A stretch of DNA of 64,000 nt from Pyxicephalus adspersus (lineage: Eukaryota; Chordata; Amphibia; Anura; Pyxicephalidae), in assembly GCF_032062135.1 (NCBI RefSeq), contig NC_092859.1, positions 23,306,407-23,370,406 on the forward strand, in the 5' to 3' direction. The notes below the pieces were generated by a model. That model was not told where the DNA came from and searched no databases. It was given only the letters and a program-made list of their open reading frames with translations. Below, one piece after another: positions 12,548-23,946 of the stretch. A program made the position numbers and the translations under genes. Position 1 is the stretch's first letter. Each line of letters starts with the position of its first letter.

Positions 12548-13838
12548 CAGTGATGGAAAAAAGTATTTGATCCCCTGCTAATTTTGTACGTTTGCCCTCT
12601 GACAAAGAAATGACCAGTCTATAATTGTAATGGTAGGTTTATTGTAGGTGTGAGAGACAGAATAACAAAAAAAGAACCCTCAAAAACCCAGTGCTCAAAA
12701 GTCAGAGCTTGATGTGCATTGCAATGAGTGAAATAATTATTTGATCCCCTACCAACCAGGAAGATTTCAGGCTCTTAGGTGTCTTCCCTGTATGCAGGTA
12801 ACGAGCAGAGATTAGGAGCAACCTCTGTAAGGGAGAGCTCCTAATCCAAGCTTGTTACAGTACCTGTATAAAAGACACCTGTCCACAGAAACAATCAATC
12901 AGATTCCAAACTAGCCACCATGGCCAAGACCAAAGACTATCGCCAAGCAGCTGGGTGAGAAGGTGACAACAGTTGACGCGATGATTCGCAAATGGAAGAA
13001 ACACAAAATAACTGTCAATCTCCCACGGTCTGGGGCTCCATTCAAGATCTCTCATCCTGGAGTTGCAATGATCATGAGAACAGTGATGAAGCAGCTCATA
13101 ACTAAACGGGGGGAACTTGTCAATGATCTCAGGGCAGCTGGGACCATAGTCACCAAGAAAACAATTGGTAACACACTGCGCCGTGAAGGCCTGGCAAGGC
13201 AAGGTCCCCCTGCTCAAGATAGCACATGTACAGGCCCGTCTGTTTGCCAATGAACATCTGAATGATTCAGAGGAGAACTGGGTGAAAGTGTTGTGGTCAG
13301 ATGAGACCAAAATGGAGCTCTTTGGCATCAACTCGCTGTGTTTTGAGGAGGAGGAATGCTACCCAAGAACACCATTACCACCGTCAAACATGGAGGGGGA
13401 AACATTATGCTTTGAGGGTGTTTTTCTGCTAAGGGGACAGGACACCTTCACCGCATCGAAGGGACAATGGACAGGGCCATGTAATGTCAAATCTTGGGTG
13501 AGCAACTCCTTCCCTCAGCCAGGGCATTGAAAATGGGTCGTGACCCCAAACACACGGCCAAGGCAACAAAGGAGTGGCTCAAGAAGAAGCACATGAAGGT
13601 CCAGGAGTGGCATAGCCAATCTCCAGACTGGTTTATAAGGGATCAAATACTTATTTCACCCATTACAATGCACATCAAGCTCTGACTTTTGAGCACTGGG
13701 TTTTTGAGGGTTCTTTGGTTGTTATTCTGTCTCCCACACCTACAAAAACCTACCATTACAATTATAGACTGGTCATTTCTTTGTCAGAGATCAAACGTAC
13801 AAAATCAGCAGGAGATCAAATACTTCCGTCCCTCACTG
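12548..13838 (+). mobile_element. Tc1-like DNA transposon, copy 2, inactive
   Basis: Same family as the copy at 3641-5047, flanked by TA at 12546-12547 and 13839-13840. The left repeat starts CAGTGATGGAAAAAAGTATT and the right ends in ...CCCTCACTG. At 1291 bp it is shorter than copy 1 because of extra internal deletions, including about 70 bp in the HTH region (after ACCAAAGA) and one near the second catalytic block. It shares the 3' transposase deletion junction with copy 1. Confidence 0.95.
12920..13640 (+). pseudogene. Tc1-like transposase remnant (copy 2)
   Basis: The ATG at 12920 is kept (ATGGCCAAGACCAAAGA), but most of the first helix-turn-helix is deleted and a TGA follows. Further pieces read [20 protein letters not shown], then VLWSDETKMELFGINS (first catalytic Asp in SDET), then [20 protein letters not shown] and a stop zone after SQSPD. 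The reading frame changes at least twice. The catalytic Glu region is absent. Confidence 0.9.
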
Positions 13839-13844
13839 TAGTAA

Positions 13845-15185
13845 TATACCTAATAGCATAGATACAGATTCTGTACTACTAGAGACATATAGTAATAAGA
13901 GGTCAGAACTACCAGAGATACATATAGTCATAAAGGTCCAGGGACAGGTACAGTAAAAATTATTCAGTGCTACCAGAGACAATATAGTCAATTACAATTG
14001 ACAGTATTTACATTAAAAGTATATAACCAGCTGTAGAAGCCCAAACAATATTATACACCTGTCCATTACATATAGTGTTATATACCAATGGGTATATAAG
14101 ATACATAATGGCACACACACCTGTATATGTAGAAAAATACACCTAGGAGTATCAGGACCAATATTGGGCCTGATCTATTGATGCTCTCCATGACTGCTGA
14201 AGATAGACTATCATGGGGGAACCTGGATGATCCAGCAAACCTGAAACAAATTTAAAATAAAAAAAAATAATTTGCTATTAGTTTGCAAATGGTTTGAAGC
14301 CATTCCAGGTTTGCTAGGTAACCAGGTTCTCCCATTATAGTCCACAATCTCCAGTACTGGAGAGCTTTAATAAATATGGCCCGATGTGTATATACTCATG
14401 GGTATATAAAATGCAGGCTAGCACACACGCACCAGTATATACAGTAATAACTGCATTACAGCAGTTAAAGAGTCATATCTAGTATTATTAGCCACATATA
14501 GTAATATATCGCAGATGGTATGAAATACACGTAGAAACATACTCCATATTAGTAAGTTCGTCGTCATATTATATATACCAGGCAATCCTAGAGATGCATA
14601 GCACACCCCAGAGAATAGACATGTATCTAACCTTAAAGTATCTAACTTGTATAGGGCCACAGGGATCTGATATGTATAGTATCCTACATATCAGAGACAC
14701 ATATTGTTCTATAAAGAAGACATTTAATCATACAATCAGACATGTATGCACCTATATGACACATATAGTTCCCTATAGAGCAGAAACATACAGTAATATA
14801 TAAAACAGACATCTATAGGACACTGTGGGGCAGACACATATAAGGCCCTGTAGAGGAGACATGTATAGGGCCCTATGAAGAAGACAGGCATGGCACTCCA
14901 TTGATCAGACACCTATAATACTTAAGAGTGAAAAACACATTGACTATTATAAAGCAGGTATATATATTACCTTCTGGATCAGATATGTAGGGCCCCTATA
15001 ACACAAATATTGCATGTCACTGATACCTTGGTATGGAGAAAGAACATATAGCAAGAGGAGATATGTACATAATAGATCAGACATATATGGTACCCTACTG
15101 ATTGGACACCTGTATGACGTTATAAAGAAAGAACATATAGCATCCTATACTAAAGACACATTGAGTGCCTTATGGATTGGACCCA
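13845..15185. repeat. Highly degenerate tandem repeat flanking the 39-bp array
   Basis: Recurring words ACATATAGTAATA, CAGACATGTAT, GACACATATAG, CCCTATAGAG, GGGCCCTAT, roughly every 30-40 bp, with no two units alike. A palindromic MITE (14166-14382) sits inside. The words grade into the ordered 39-bp array at about 15190, suggesting an older part of the same satellite. Confidence 0.55.
14166..14382. mobile_element. Palindromic MITE (GGGCCTGAT ends), diverged copy
   Basis: Left arm GGGCCTGATCTATTGATGCT, CTCCATGACTGCTGAAGATA..CTGGATGATCCAGCAAACCTG. The right arm is its complement (CAGGTTTGCTAGGTAACCAG to AGCTTTAATAAATATGGCCC). Arms of about 90 bp meet around a short AT-rich centre. Same family as 61120-61344. 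Confidence 0.7.
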
Positions 15186-15189
15186 CATA

Positions 15190-16660
15190 TCCCCCCACAT
15201 AAAGCAGCCACCTCCAGATATATCCATACACCTCCAGCATCATATGGATCAGACCTATAAATCCCTACACCTCCAAAACAACATGGATCAGACCTATATA
15301 TCCATAAACTTCCAGAACCCCATAGATCAGACCCATAGATCCATACACCTCCAGCACCATATGGATCGTACCTATACGTCCATACACCTCCAACACTCCA
15401 TAGATCCATACACTTGCACCACCCTATGGATCGGACCTTTACATCCATAGACCTCCAGCACCACATGGATAGGACCCATAGATCCAACCCATATATCCAT
15501 ACACCTCCAGCACTCCATGGATTGGAATGGATTGGACCTATAGACCCATACACCTCCAGCACCCCATAGATCAGTCCCATATATCCATATATCTCCAGCA
15601 CACCATGGATTGGACCTTTACATCAATACACCTCCAGCACCACATGGATTGGACCTATAGACCCATACACCTCCAGCACCCCATAGTTCGGACCTAAAAA
15701 CCCATACACTTTCAACACCCAATAGATCAGTCCCATATATCCATAGACCTCCAGCACCACATGGATCGGACCTATACATCCATACACCTCCAGCACCACA
15801 TGAATTGGACCTATACATCCATACACCTCCAGCACCACATGGATTGGACCTATACATCCATAGACTTCCAGCACCACATGGATCGGACCCATACATCCAT
15901 ACACTTCCAGCACCACATGGATNNNNNNNNNNNNNNNNNNNNNNNNNNNNNNNNNNNNNNNNNNNNNNNNNNNNNNNNNNNNNNNNNNNNNNNNNNNNNN
16001 NNNNNNNNNNNNNNNNNNNNNNNNNNNNNNNNNNNNNNNNNNNNNNNNNNNNNNNNNNNNNNNNNNNNNNNNNNNNNNNNNNNNNNNNNNNNNNNNNNNN
16101 NNNNNNNNNNNNNNNNNNNNNNNNNNNNNNNNNNNNNNNNNNNNNNNNNNNNNNNNNNNNNNNNNNNNNNNNNNNNNNNNNNNNNNNNNNNNNNNNNNNN
16201 NNNNNNNNNNNNNNNNNNNNNNNNNNNNNNNNNNNNNNNNNNNNNNNNNNNNNNNNNNNNNNNNNNNNNNNNNNNNNNNNNNNNNNNNNNNNNNNNNNNN
16301 NNNNNNNNNNNNNNNNNNNNNNNNNNNNNNNNACATCCATACACTTCCAGCACCACATGGATCGGATCCATACACTTCCAGCACCACATGGATCGGACCT
16401 ATACATCCATACACTTCCAGCACCACAAGGATCAGACTCATACATCCATACACTTCCAGCACCACATGAATCGGACCTTTACATCCATACACCTCCAGCA
16501 CTCCATAGATCCATACACCCCCAGCACCCCCACAGAACAAACCTATAGATCCATACACCCCCAGCACCCCATGAATCAGACCCATAGATCCATACACCCC
16601 CAGCACCCCCATAGAACAAACCTTTAGATCCATACACCTCCAGCACCCCATGAATCGGCC
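15190..16660. repeat. 39-bp minisatellite, interrupted by an assembly gap
   Basis: Unit ATGGATCGGACCTATACATC + CATACACCTCCAGCACCAC, 39 bp. Because 39 is a multiple of 3 and the unit lacks stops in several frames, long ORFs appear on both strands. They are artefacts of repetition. Units near the gap (15750-15922, 16333-16480) are almost identical. Those at the edges vary. True length is unknown because N-bases fill 15923-16332. Confidence 0.95.
15923..16332. other. Assembly gap (410 N) inside the 39-bp minisatellite
   Basis: Run of N flanked on both sides by the same 39-bp unit, so it is almost surely unresolved repeat. Confidence 0.99.
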
Positions 16661-16829
16661 CCATACACCTCCACCTCTTTACATTGCCCCCATAGATCCT
16701 CAGTCACCCGGAATTCTGCGCCCCCCCCCCCCCCCCATATACAATGTGTCTGCAGATTGGGGTGTGTAGGTAGTGCAGATATTATCTGGTGTTTCCGGAC
16801 AGATCCGTCCATTGATACATTGTATCTCT

Positions 16830-17215
16830 ATTCTGCACCACCGGGCAAACCCCCCCCTTTCCCCCGGGGTGCGGAGACCCCTCTGCTAGTGCCAGCATCT
16901 CCCCCCGACACCCCATTCTCCCCGCGGATCTCACCCTCTGGCGCCCCGGGCTGGATGTGTAAGATGAGGCTGATGATGGTGAAGAGGGTGGAGGGGGCCC
17001 CCGGATCCATGTCCCGGTGTAGCGGTCAGCGGGGAGGGGGAGGCGGCATCCCGGGGCCGCTTCTACCGCTGCTGCTGCTGCTGCGGCTCCTCTCCGCTCT
17101 GGAGACACCTGGCGGCCAGACCGGGAACCGGGCTGTGCTCTAGAGACACGTAGCGGCCAGACGGAGAACTGCAGACACTCTCTCTGAGGACACTCAGCGG
17201 CCGGCTCTGGCACTG
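16830..17215. promoter_or_regulatory. GC/CpG-rich island, likely promoter and 5' exon region
   Basis: Strong local rise in G+C and CpG (GGGGTGCGGAG, CCCGCGGATC, GGCGCCCCGGG, CGGGGCCGC) against an AT-rich background. It includes a (CTG)4 run near 17066 and poly-C tracts. It contains the candidate signal-peptide exon on the minus strand. No TATA box is obvious upstream of that ATG, as in many CpG-island promoters. Confidence 0.5.
16935..17010 (-). CDS. Candidate first coding exon: signal peptide of an unidentified secreted or membrane protein
   Basis: ATG at 17010-17008 opens MDPGAPSTLFTIISLILHIQ, then PGAPE plus one base, followed by G|gtgaga, a good donor in phase 1. The hydrophobic core STLFTIISLILHI behind a short polar N-terminus and ahead of a small/Pro-rich stretch fits a signal peptide. 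A phase-1 donor just after a signal peptide is typical of genes whose next exons encode Ig-like or other extracellular modules. It sits in a GC-rich island, as a 5' exon should. I could not find exon 2: downstream is the 39-bp minisatellite, an assembly gap and 15 kb without a recognised exon. I do not recognise the gene; it could also be a chance ORF. Confidence 0.4.
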
Positions 17216-17335
17216 CAACAGCACTCTGCTGCTTGGGTGAGCACTAATACTAGGGGATATTTTCCACTAACCACCAATATTACTTCTATGCTGATCAGAA
17301 AAATGCACCATAACCAGTTAATTAGCTCTAGATTA

Positions 17336-17610
17336 CGGTTTATGAACAAAGGTCCCTCCAAAGGCTGCTAGAGGCTTCTTGAGCAATGAGCAATTTGTGC
17401 CTCTTAGGTCAGTTTAAGTGACACCAATTATTATTTTGGCTGTAAGGATGTCATTCTTCCCACTGGCCAGCAATGTAAGAGGCATTCTTCTCACTGACCA
17501 CCCACCAATGTACTGTGGGCTGTGGATATAGAAATTATAGCAGGGGTTCCCCTATAACCTGATAGTTATATCAGTGGTTCCCCATGTTAAAAAGATAAAG
17601 AAAGACTTAC
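17336..17610 (+). mobile_element. hAT-like MITE, copy 1
   Basis: Reads GGTCCCTCCAAAGGCTGCTA, TTGAGCAATGAGCAATTTGT, GGTCAGTTTAAGTGACACCA, CATTCTTCCCACTGGCCAGC, ending CCATGTTAAAAAGATAAAGA. The element at 47537-47826 is the same sequence reversed. Its terminal GTTTCTCAAC repeats are worn down here. Confidence 0.65.
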
Positions 17611-17768
17611 CTAGACAATTATTTCAGGGGTTCCTGCAAGGTAAAGAGGATGAGCAATGCTGCTCCAGCCAACCTTGTACAATAACCTGGTGATGTTTAA
17701 CAGGGAGGACCGAGGACATCTTGTGGAAGATATTGGTACTGCATGGGACCAGTGCAGGGGGAGCATTT

Positions 17769-18021
17769 TATTATTATTATTATACAGTATTTATATAGTG
17801 CCAACATATTATGCAGCGCTGTACAAAGTCCATAGTCATGTTACTAGCTGTCCCTCAAAGGTGCTCACAGTCTAATGCCCCCACCTAACCTAATATAGTC
17901 TAAAGACAATTTTGGGGGGAAGACAAGTAACCTAAGAGTATGTTTTTGAGTGTGGGAGGAAAATGGAGTATCCGGAGGAGAACCACACAACCAAAGGGAC
18001 AACCTGCAAACCTCAATGCAT
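17769..18021 (-). mobile_element. SINE of the same family, diverged and truncated
   Basis: The plus strand shows the reversed tail TATTATTATACAGTATTTAT, then AGCGCTGTACAAAGTCCATA, the GTCCCTCAAAGGTGCTCACA block and GGAGGAAAATGGAGTATCCG. The part holding the promoter boxes is lost. It follows directly after a hAT-like MITE copy (17336-17610). Confidence 0.7.
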
Positions 18022-19060
18022 ATTTTCTGTGACTATCCAATCCATCTATCCACTATGATGTTGAAGAACTCAAGTATTGGTTCTCTCGGACACTGCTGGA
18101 ATTAAGGGATCCAGCTGACTAATTTTAATTACTGCCTCTGCTTCATCAGCATCAACATGTGATATGTCACGTTCTTTATTTTTAAAGCTGCATTACATTT
18201 TAGTCCAGCTGTTGGAAGTACCAGATTGTCACCCTCTCGCTGGCTGCAATTGTCTCTTAGGCTCATATGCTATGCCAATATGTCCTTAGCATTGGCATTC
18301 ATTTTTAAAAAGTGTACAATTTTTCTTTCTTTGCAAGTTTCTGACTTACTTATATACTTTATTAGCATCCATGAATTTTAAATTTATCAGACAAATCAAC
18401 CTTTTATTTTATTGTTCAATCAACACACAGAGCCTACAGAAAATTATAATGCCAGTTCCCATACAAGGGTGGGGAGAGCTAACAATTTCTAGAATTACCA
18501 GTTGGTAGTGGTGGCAAGTAATTCAATCAGAATTATTCTTGATTGGTCTTCCAGGTTAAAATGCTGTGAATGCAGAATGATAGACTGCATATTTTAAACA
18601 TGCTTAAACAAATGGAGGGTGTTAAACTTTGCCATATAGATATCAACATTGTGAACGCTGCCAATCAATGTAAAAAAATGTCTGGTAATAAAAAGTACTT
18701 TTTATCACCTGCCCGCCAAGCATTCTGAGAGTTATTGCTCAGTTTGCTCTGCTGTTTTGCTGTAGATTGAAAGTATAAATGTTATGCTTTTATATGTCCT
18801 GTTTCAAATAAAAAACTTAATTATTTTTTACACAAACACTGTAAAGGTATTTACAAATAAATTAAGGCTCTGTTTATGGTAAATTAATGGTTGGATAAAA
18901 AAAAAAAAAAAAATATTGCAGAAAATAGTTAAGAAGAAAAGGGGAAGAATGGGACAAAGAATGATAACTAGGACTGTGCCAGCTTTTAACTGACATCATT
19001 TGTAGTTCGAAGCTCTTCCCTTTATTCTGCAGATGAATGAAATATACTACATACAAAAGT

Positions 19061-20359
19061 ACGAGGGGGTGCTGAAAAGTTGCTGGCTCTCCCCCCCTTG
19101 ATGAAATAGATATATGAGTGTGGGGGCATATGACAGCCTGATATCTTAGTATGTAACGGTACAAATATCAGGTCTTTGTCATTCTTAAAACTGTTTTTTC
19201 TTTTAGTGAGAAGCTGTGATGGCAGAGGCACAAGCAAATTTCACGTCATTGTAGTTACGGGCCGCCATGAAGTTTTTGTTTCTCCAAGGAAAGTGAGCAA
19301 AGGACATTCACACTGGGATGTCACAAACACTGGGGGAGAAGTGTCCTTCCTACAGCACTGTCAAAACTTGGATATCTCATTTCAAGACTGGGCATTTCAC
19401 CATTGAAGATGAACCCCGCAGTGGGCGACCCCCCAACCTCAACTGACCCGGCAACCTGCGATGCTGTCCATGAGCTAATTATTGAGGACCGGTGAATTTC
19501 CGCAATAAAGATAGCCCACATACTTGACATCTCACAGGAGAGTGTTGGGTTTGTTATCACCACTATCCTAGACATGCTCAAGCTTTCAGCAAAGTGGGTG
19601 CCGAAACGTTTGAACAGTGATCAGAAGAAGTAACGAGTTGAAGCATCCAAAGCCGTTTTGGCCCATTTTGAAGCTGCACAGGACTTTTTGGCTAGGTTAG
19701 TGATGGAGGATGAAACCTGGCTCCACATCTATGATCCTGAAACCAAGGAACGGTGAAAGGAAGGCGCCACAGCGGGTCCCTGCGGCCGAAAGTGTTCTGA
19801 ACACAGAAATCAGCAAAAAAAGTCATGGTGTCTGTTTTCTGGGAGAAAGACGGTATTCTGCTAGTGGACTACCTACCTCAGGGCTCCAGTATGACTGGGC
19901 AGTATAATGCTAACCTCCTGGACCAGCTAAAGGAGGCAATTAAGACAAAACGCTGTGGAAATTTGACCAAAGGGATCCTTTTCTTTGCTATACAATGCAC
20001 CTGTGCACACGTCCAACGTTGTGGCTGCCAAATTGAACACCCTGGGTTTCCAATTGGTCCACCATCCCCCCTACTCACCTGAACTGGCCCCTTAGGACTA
20101 TTATCTGTTCCTAAATTTGAAGAAACACCTGAAGGGGCAACGTTCTGAGGACATTTCTGACGTCAAATATGCTGCTGAGAGCTGGTTTGCGGCCCAACCA
20201 AAGGACTTTTATTTGAATGGTCTAGAAAAGCTGCAACTACGCTGTACCAAGTGCATCGGTCTCAGGGGGGAATATGTGGAATAAATGTGTTACCGGTATT
20301 TCACAACTCTGCCTCTCTTCTTTCTGTGCAAAGCCAGGAACTTCTCAGCACCCCCTCGT
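19061..20359 (+). mobile_element. mariner-type DNA transposon, inactive
   Basis: Inverted ends: left ACGAGGGGGTGCTGAAAAGT, and right CAGCACCCCCTCGT, which is its complement with few changes. A TA follows the right end; the left flank reads GT/TA depending on the base chosen. Length is about 1.3 kb, the usual mariner size. It holds a decayed mariner transposase (see next entry). It lies 2 kb beyond the GC-rich island, in otherwise featureless sequence. Confidence 0.92.
19219..20284 (+). pseudogene. mariner transposase, multiple stops
   Basis: Starts MAEAQANFTSL and is interrupted at once by TAG. Conserved mariner blocks follow in a mostly constant frame: HFKTGHFTIEDEPRSGRP, KWVPKRLNSDQKK, MEDETWLHIYDPETKER (first catalytic Asp), and HHPPYSPELAP followed by a stop and DYYLFLNLKKHLKG (third catalytic Asp in DYYLF). 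It ends KCIGLRGEYVE then TAA. Several in-frame stops and at least one frameshift near 19760-19830 exclude function. Confidence 0.92.
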
Positions 20360-20361
20360 TA

Positions 20362-23300
20362 CCATGTTACTCTGTACCTTTCCCATGTCTGAACAGTGTT
20401 TATGAATACGCTATCAGATCAATGGCATACTTAGGAGGGACAGTCAGCACCAGGTTCCTATCCTTTAAGGTTGCAGTTGTTGCCACTGATTACTACATTG
20501 GGTGAATTATTACTATGCTCGGTGTTTGCAACATAGCCCAAAGAATAACTGAGCATCCACGTCCTTTTCCTGGCAACAAAGAAGAAATCATCAGCAGTTT
20601 TCACATTACCCTCCACAGCATGAAGCAGATAGACTAGTAGCATTGGGTGCTGGATGAGTGGGACTGCAAAGGTGGCTGGGGATATATAACAGGCTTGTCT
20701 GCTATCATAACCTTGTGTTATGTAGCACGCTTTTATTGCCCTCATAATTTACTGCAGTTTTACCACCACTCTGCCTACTGATCATCTTTTTAGCAACTTC
20801 CATTTAGTCGTGAAGTTTTCACCTTTCCTGGCATCCCCGGCACAGACACTGAGGTTGCCAGTAACAAGTGCACAGGGTGTTTGTTTGTTTTTTGTGGTCA
20901 TTTCATTTTATGATTTTGGCTGAAAATTGTTTTAATGCATGGTATAAATGTGTGTGCGGAGGTGTGATAAACAAATAGTGGGCCAGGAATTCCACTGTGT
21001 CAGTTGGTTTGTTTTATTGATAGCAGCCGCTCAAACAGCAACTCCCAGCTGTTATTATACGTAACATCTAAGCTGTCGTAACTTCTTGGAATTGCCAGCT
21101 AGTATGGGGAAAGGAGGTCGCAGTTTGGGAGAAGAACTGGACATACTACAAAATCCTGTGTACTTTAATTAAACTTTAAAATGTTTTTGTTCAGTGTCCA
21201 CATCTGAATAAACATTATTCTTCTTGCTTAACATAAACGTTATAAAATGGAAAAAGGAGTTGGTGAGTTTTGCACTTCCTGTGGTTGGTGACAATGCAGC
21301 TCCATCATAAGGCACAGTATGTGAATATTAGCATTCTAATACATAAACTTGGTTACCTGCAATACATGTTTTATTTCTTAATGACTACGGCCAGCCACAG
21401 GTCATATGGTAACAAGTTTGACAATTATTTATGGGGATACTTCCTCTAATCTTTAACTGATGTGGCCTAGAAGTTGTCACAGAGAAAAATTTAAACACAA
21501 ATGCAAACTTTTTAAAATCTTTACCTGGAAAAATAATGATGACTGCGGACAGTTTTTATGTTTTTAAGAAAAAATCTGGAATATAATATAGTTCAACTTC
21601 CAGAAATTGGGCAGGAAGACTAAATGTATGTGTGCAGGGCAAATTAGGGATATTGCTAATAAGGAATATCCAGTTTATTTAGACTCTGTGTGTTGCCGAT
21701 AAGTTTGATAAGTTGGGTATTGTAGAGTACATGTAGTGTATGGGGGTTTTTCAACTCTTTGGGAGGGGGGCTTAATGTATCAAGGGATGTGATATATAGT
21801 GGGTGTAGTATATAGAGCAAACATAACGTTTGGGTGTGTATTCCGGTAAAGGGGATGTAAGGTTTTTTTCCCCAAGGACATAATGTACTGGAAGGGAGGG
21901 CAGTGTAGTGTAAAGAGAGATGTAATATATAGAGTGTAGGGTTGGGGGTTTAATGTATATGAAAATGATTAGGGATGTCTCTGGAAAAGTCTTGGAGCAA
22001 TGTGTTGGAAGAGGTTATGCATGAGAAAGTCATTAGTATGTTATTAAAAAGATGGCTAGGGATGTATTTAATATTTGTATAGGGATTGAAATGTAAAAAT
22101 AATGTAGAGTAATTTGAAGACAAAGCACAGGGGCTTACAGTTAATCCATGGGGACCGGGGTGGAGTTATATACATTGAAGGTAACATTGGTAGAGGTTGT
22201 ATTAAGGTTACTTGTCAGTTATTCACCAGAATTAGTCTAATGGGCACCATAAACATTACCCAGGTCAGGGGTGGACAGGCACATATGAGGGATAGGAAAG
22301 GAAGAGTTGCCATTAAGAGATTTTAAACAAGCTACCAGATAAATTGGAAAGGGAACCAAGATAAGACCATGCCACCGATACAGTGCAGGGTCAGGAGAAG
22401 AAGAGGGCAATTAAAGTGTCAAAGGCAGAGGATAGATTTAGGAGGAAAAGGAAATAGGGCTCCAAGGAAATCATTTGCCACTTTGTGTAATTTTATGCAT
22501 ATGATCAAACCCATCTATTCAATATATCATTGTACCCTGCTGTCTCCCGTCACCATGTTACTAGTAGTAGAGGTCACCTGTTAATTTTTCATGATGTCGG
22601 TTGTATTATGTTTCCCGCCTGGCAGTCTTTGAAATATTAATGAGACACACACAGTGGAATGTGAGATGTCGGCTACATCACCTCTGCCAGGGACCATCCC
22701 CAGTGATGTGGGACTGACCACTGAGCACCTAATGGATTATACTAAAACAAAAGCCATTCTAAAGCCATTTTTGGCTACAAAGTTAAATGTTTTTCTTGAA
22801 ATGGTTATCACACTTTTTCATGCTTTTCTTATTAGGCATTTTTTATCTTTTGGATTAATATGTAACAAAATAACATTTTTTAGCTGTATAGTAAGTCCTT
22901 TTTAATCTTTCTACATCTTTATCTTTTTTTAAAATAACCTCTGGTGATCATATCTGGCGATGGCCCTTGTTCTGTCACTTCCTGATAAAACAGGCCAAGA
23001 ACAGTTTTGGAATTTGTTTTTCTGCACTACAGAATAGGAATTCCTCTGCTGCCCTTACACTCTTGCACAATAAAAATATTCCAGTAGCAATTTGCTGCTT
23101 CTCTCCAACCATATGTTTCTATCGTCTGAATGTAGTGGTCTTTCTAAAAGATGTGAATTGCAGACTAAACTCTTGGATGTTTCCTACCCCTACTTCATGT
23201 AGTGTGCGCATATGGCAAGGATTTTAAAACACATAAATCAAGGATAGTTGTAGCATTGGGCACATGCCCCAAAATGTGCTTCATACCCTTGATTGGGACA

Positions 23301-23460
23301 CCACTACTGCTGTTATTTCTCTGCTGGCTGTGGCGGTCCACCATAAGGATATGGGGCAGCACATGTGTTGTCTACAAACATGAGCAGCATGGCATGCAGC
23401 TCCCCTTCAGCACCACCCTACCCAATAATAAAGAATTCATAAATCATTCAACGATGTAGA
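20362..23460. other. Intergenic, nothing firm
   Basis: No gene recognised. 21700-22030 has loosely recurring words (GGGATGTAATATATAG, TAGTGTATGGGGG) that may be a worn tandem repeat. Confidence 0.4.
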
Positions 23461-23946
23461 GTTCCACGCAGGGAAACGAAAGTAAGAGGTCTGCCCCATT
23501 CCATTCAGTTCATTGGGTTAGTGACTGCAATACTATACATATATTCTCCTAATATATCAGCATTTTTAGAAAAAAGGGACTGAATGTCACTTCTTCATCC
23601 AACGCATTTCCCCATACTGGCTTCCTTAGGGGTACATATAAGGAGAGCACTCAGCTAATATTGAAAACGGTGAAGTTCTTTTGTCAAGGAGATTTCAATA
23701 ATAGGGACCAGATTGGAGAAGGTGTATTCCTGTGTTATTCATAGGAGGGTATCCATGGTGAGGTGGGATGTTTGCAAGAAGAAAATGACACAGCCCAACT
23801 GGCAGATGAAGAAGAGACATTCTGTCCCTCATCTCTAAAAGTGCCGATATATTAGGAGATTATATGTATTATAGTATTGTGGTCTCCTACCCAATGTACT
23901 GAATAGAATGGGGCGGACCTCTTACCTTCATTTCCCTGTGTGAAAC
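23461..23946. mobile_element. Non-autonomous DNA transposon with about 110-bp inverted repeats
   Basis: Left arm GTTCCACGCAGGGAAACGAA..AGTAAGAGGTCTGCCCCATT..CTCCTAATATATCAGCA. The right arm (23837-23946), complemented, reads GTTTCACACAGGGAAATGAA..GGTAAGAGGTCCGCCCCATT..CTCCTAATATATCGGCA. The 270-bp interior has no coding potential. Superfamily not settled: CAGGGAAA recalls hAT ends, but I see no clear 8-bp duplication. Confidence 0.75.

Noticed and set aside
15618..16651. Long overlapping ORFs on both strands (up to 342 codons)
   Set aside because: They are produced by the 39-bp repeat, which is a multiple of 3 and free of stops, and they run through 410 N. No unique protein sequence.
16757..17213. 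ORFs of 128-143 codons on both strands across the CpG island
   Set aside because: Open because of low stop frequency in GC-rich DNA. Low-complexity Pro/Ala/Gly/Ser products with no domain. Only the short signal-peptide exon has splice support.
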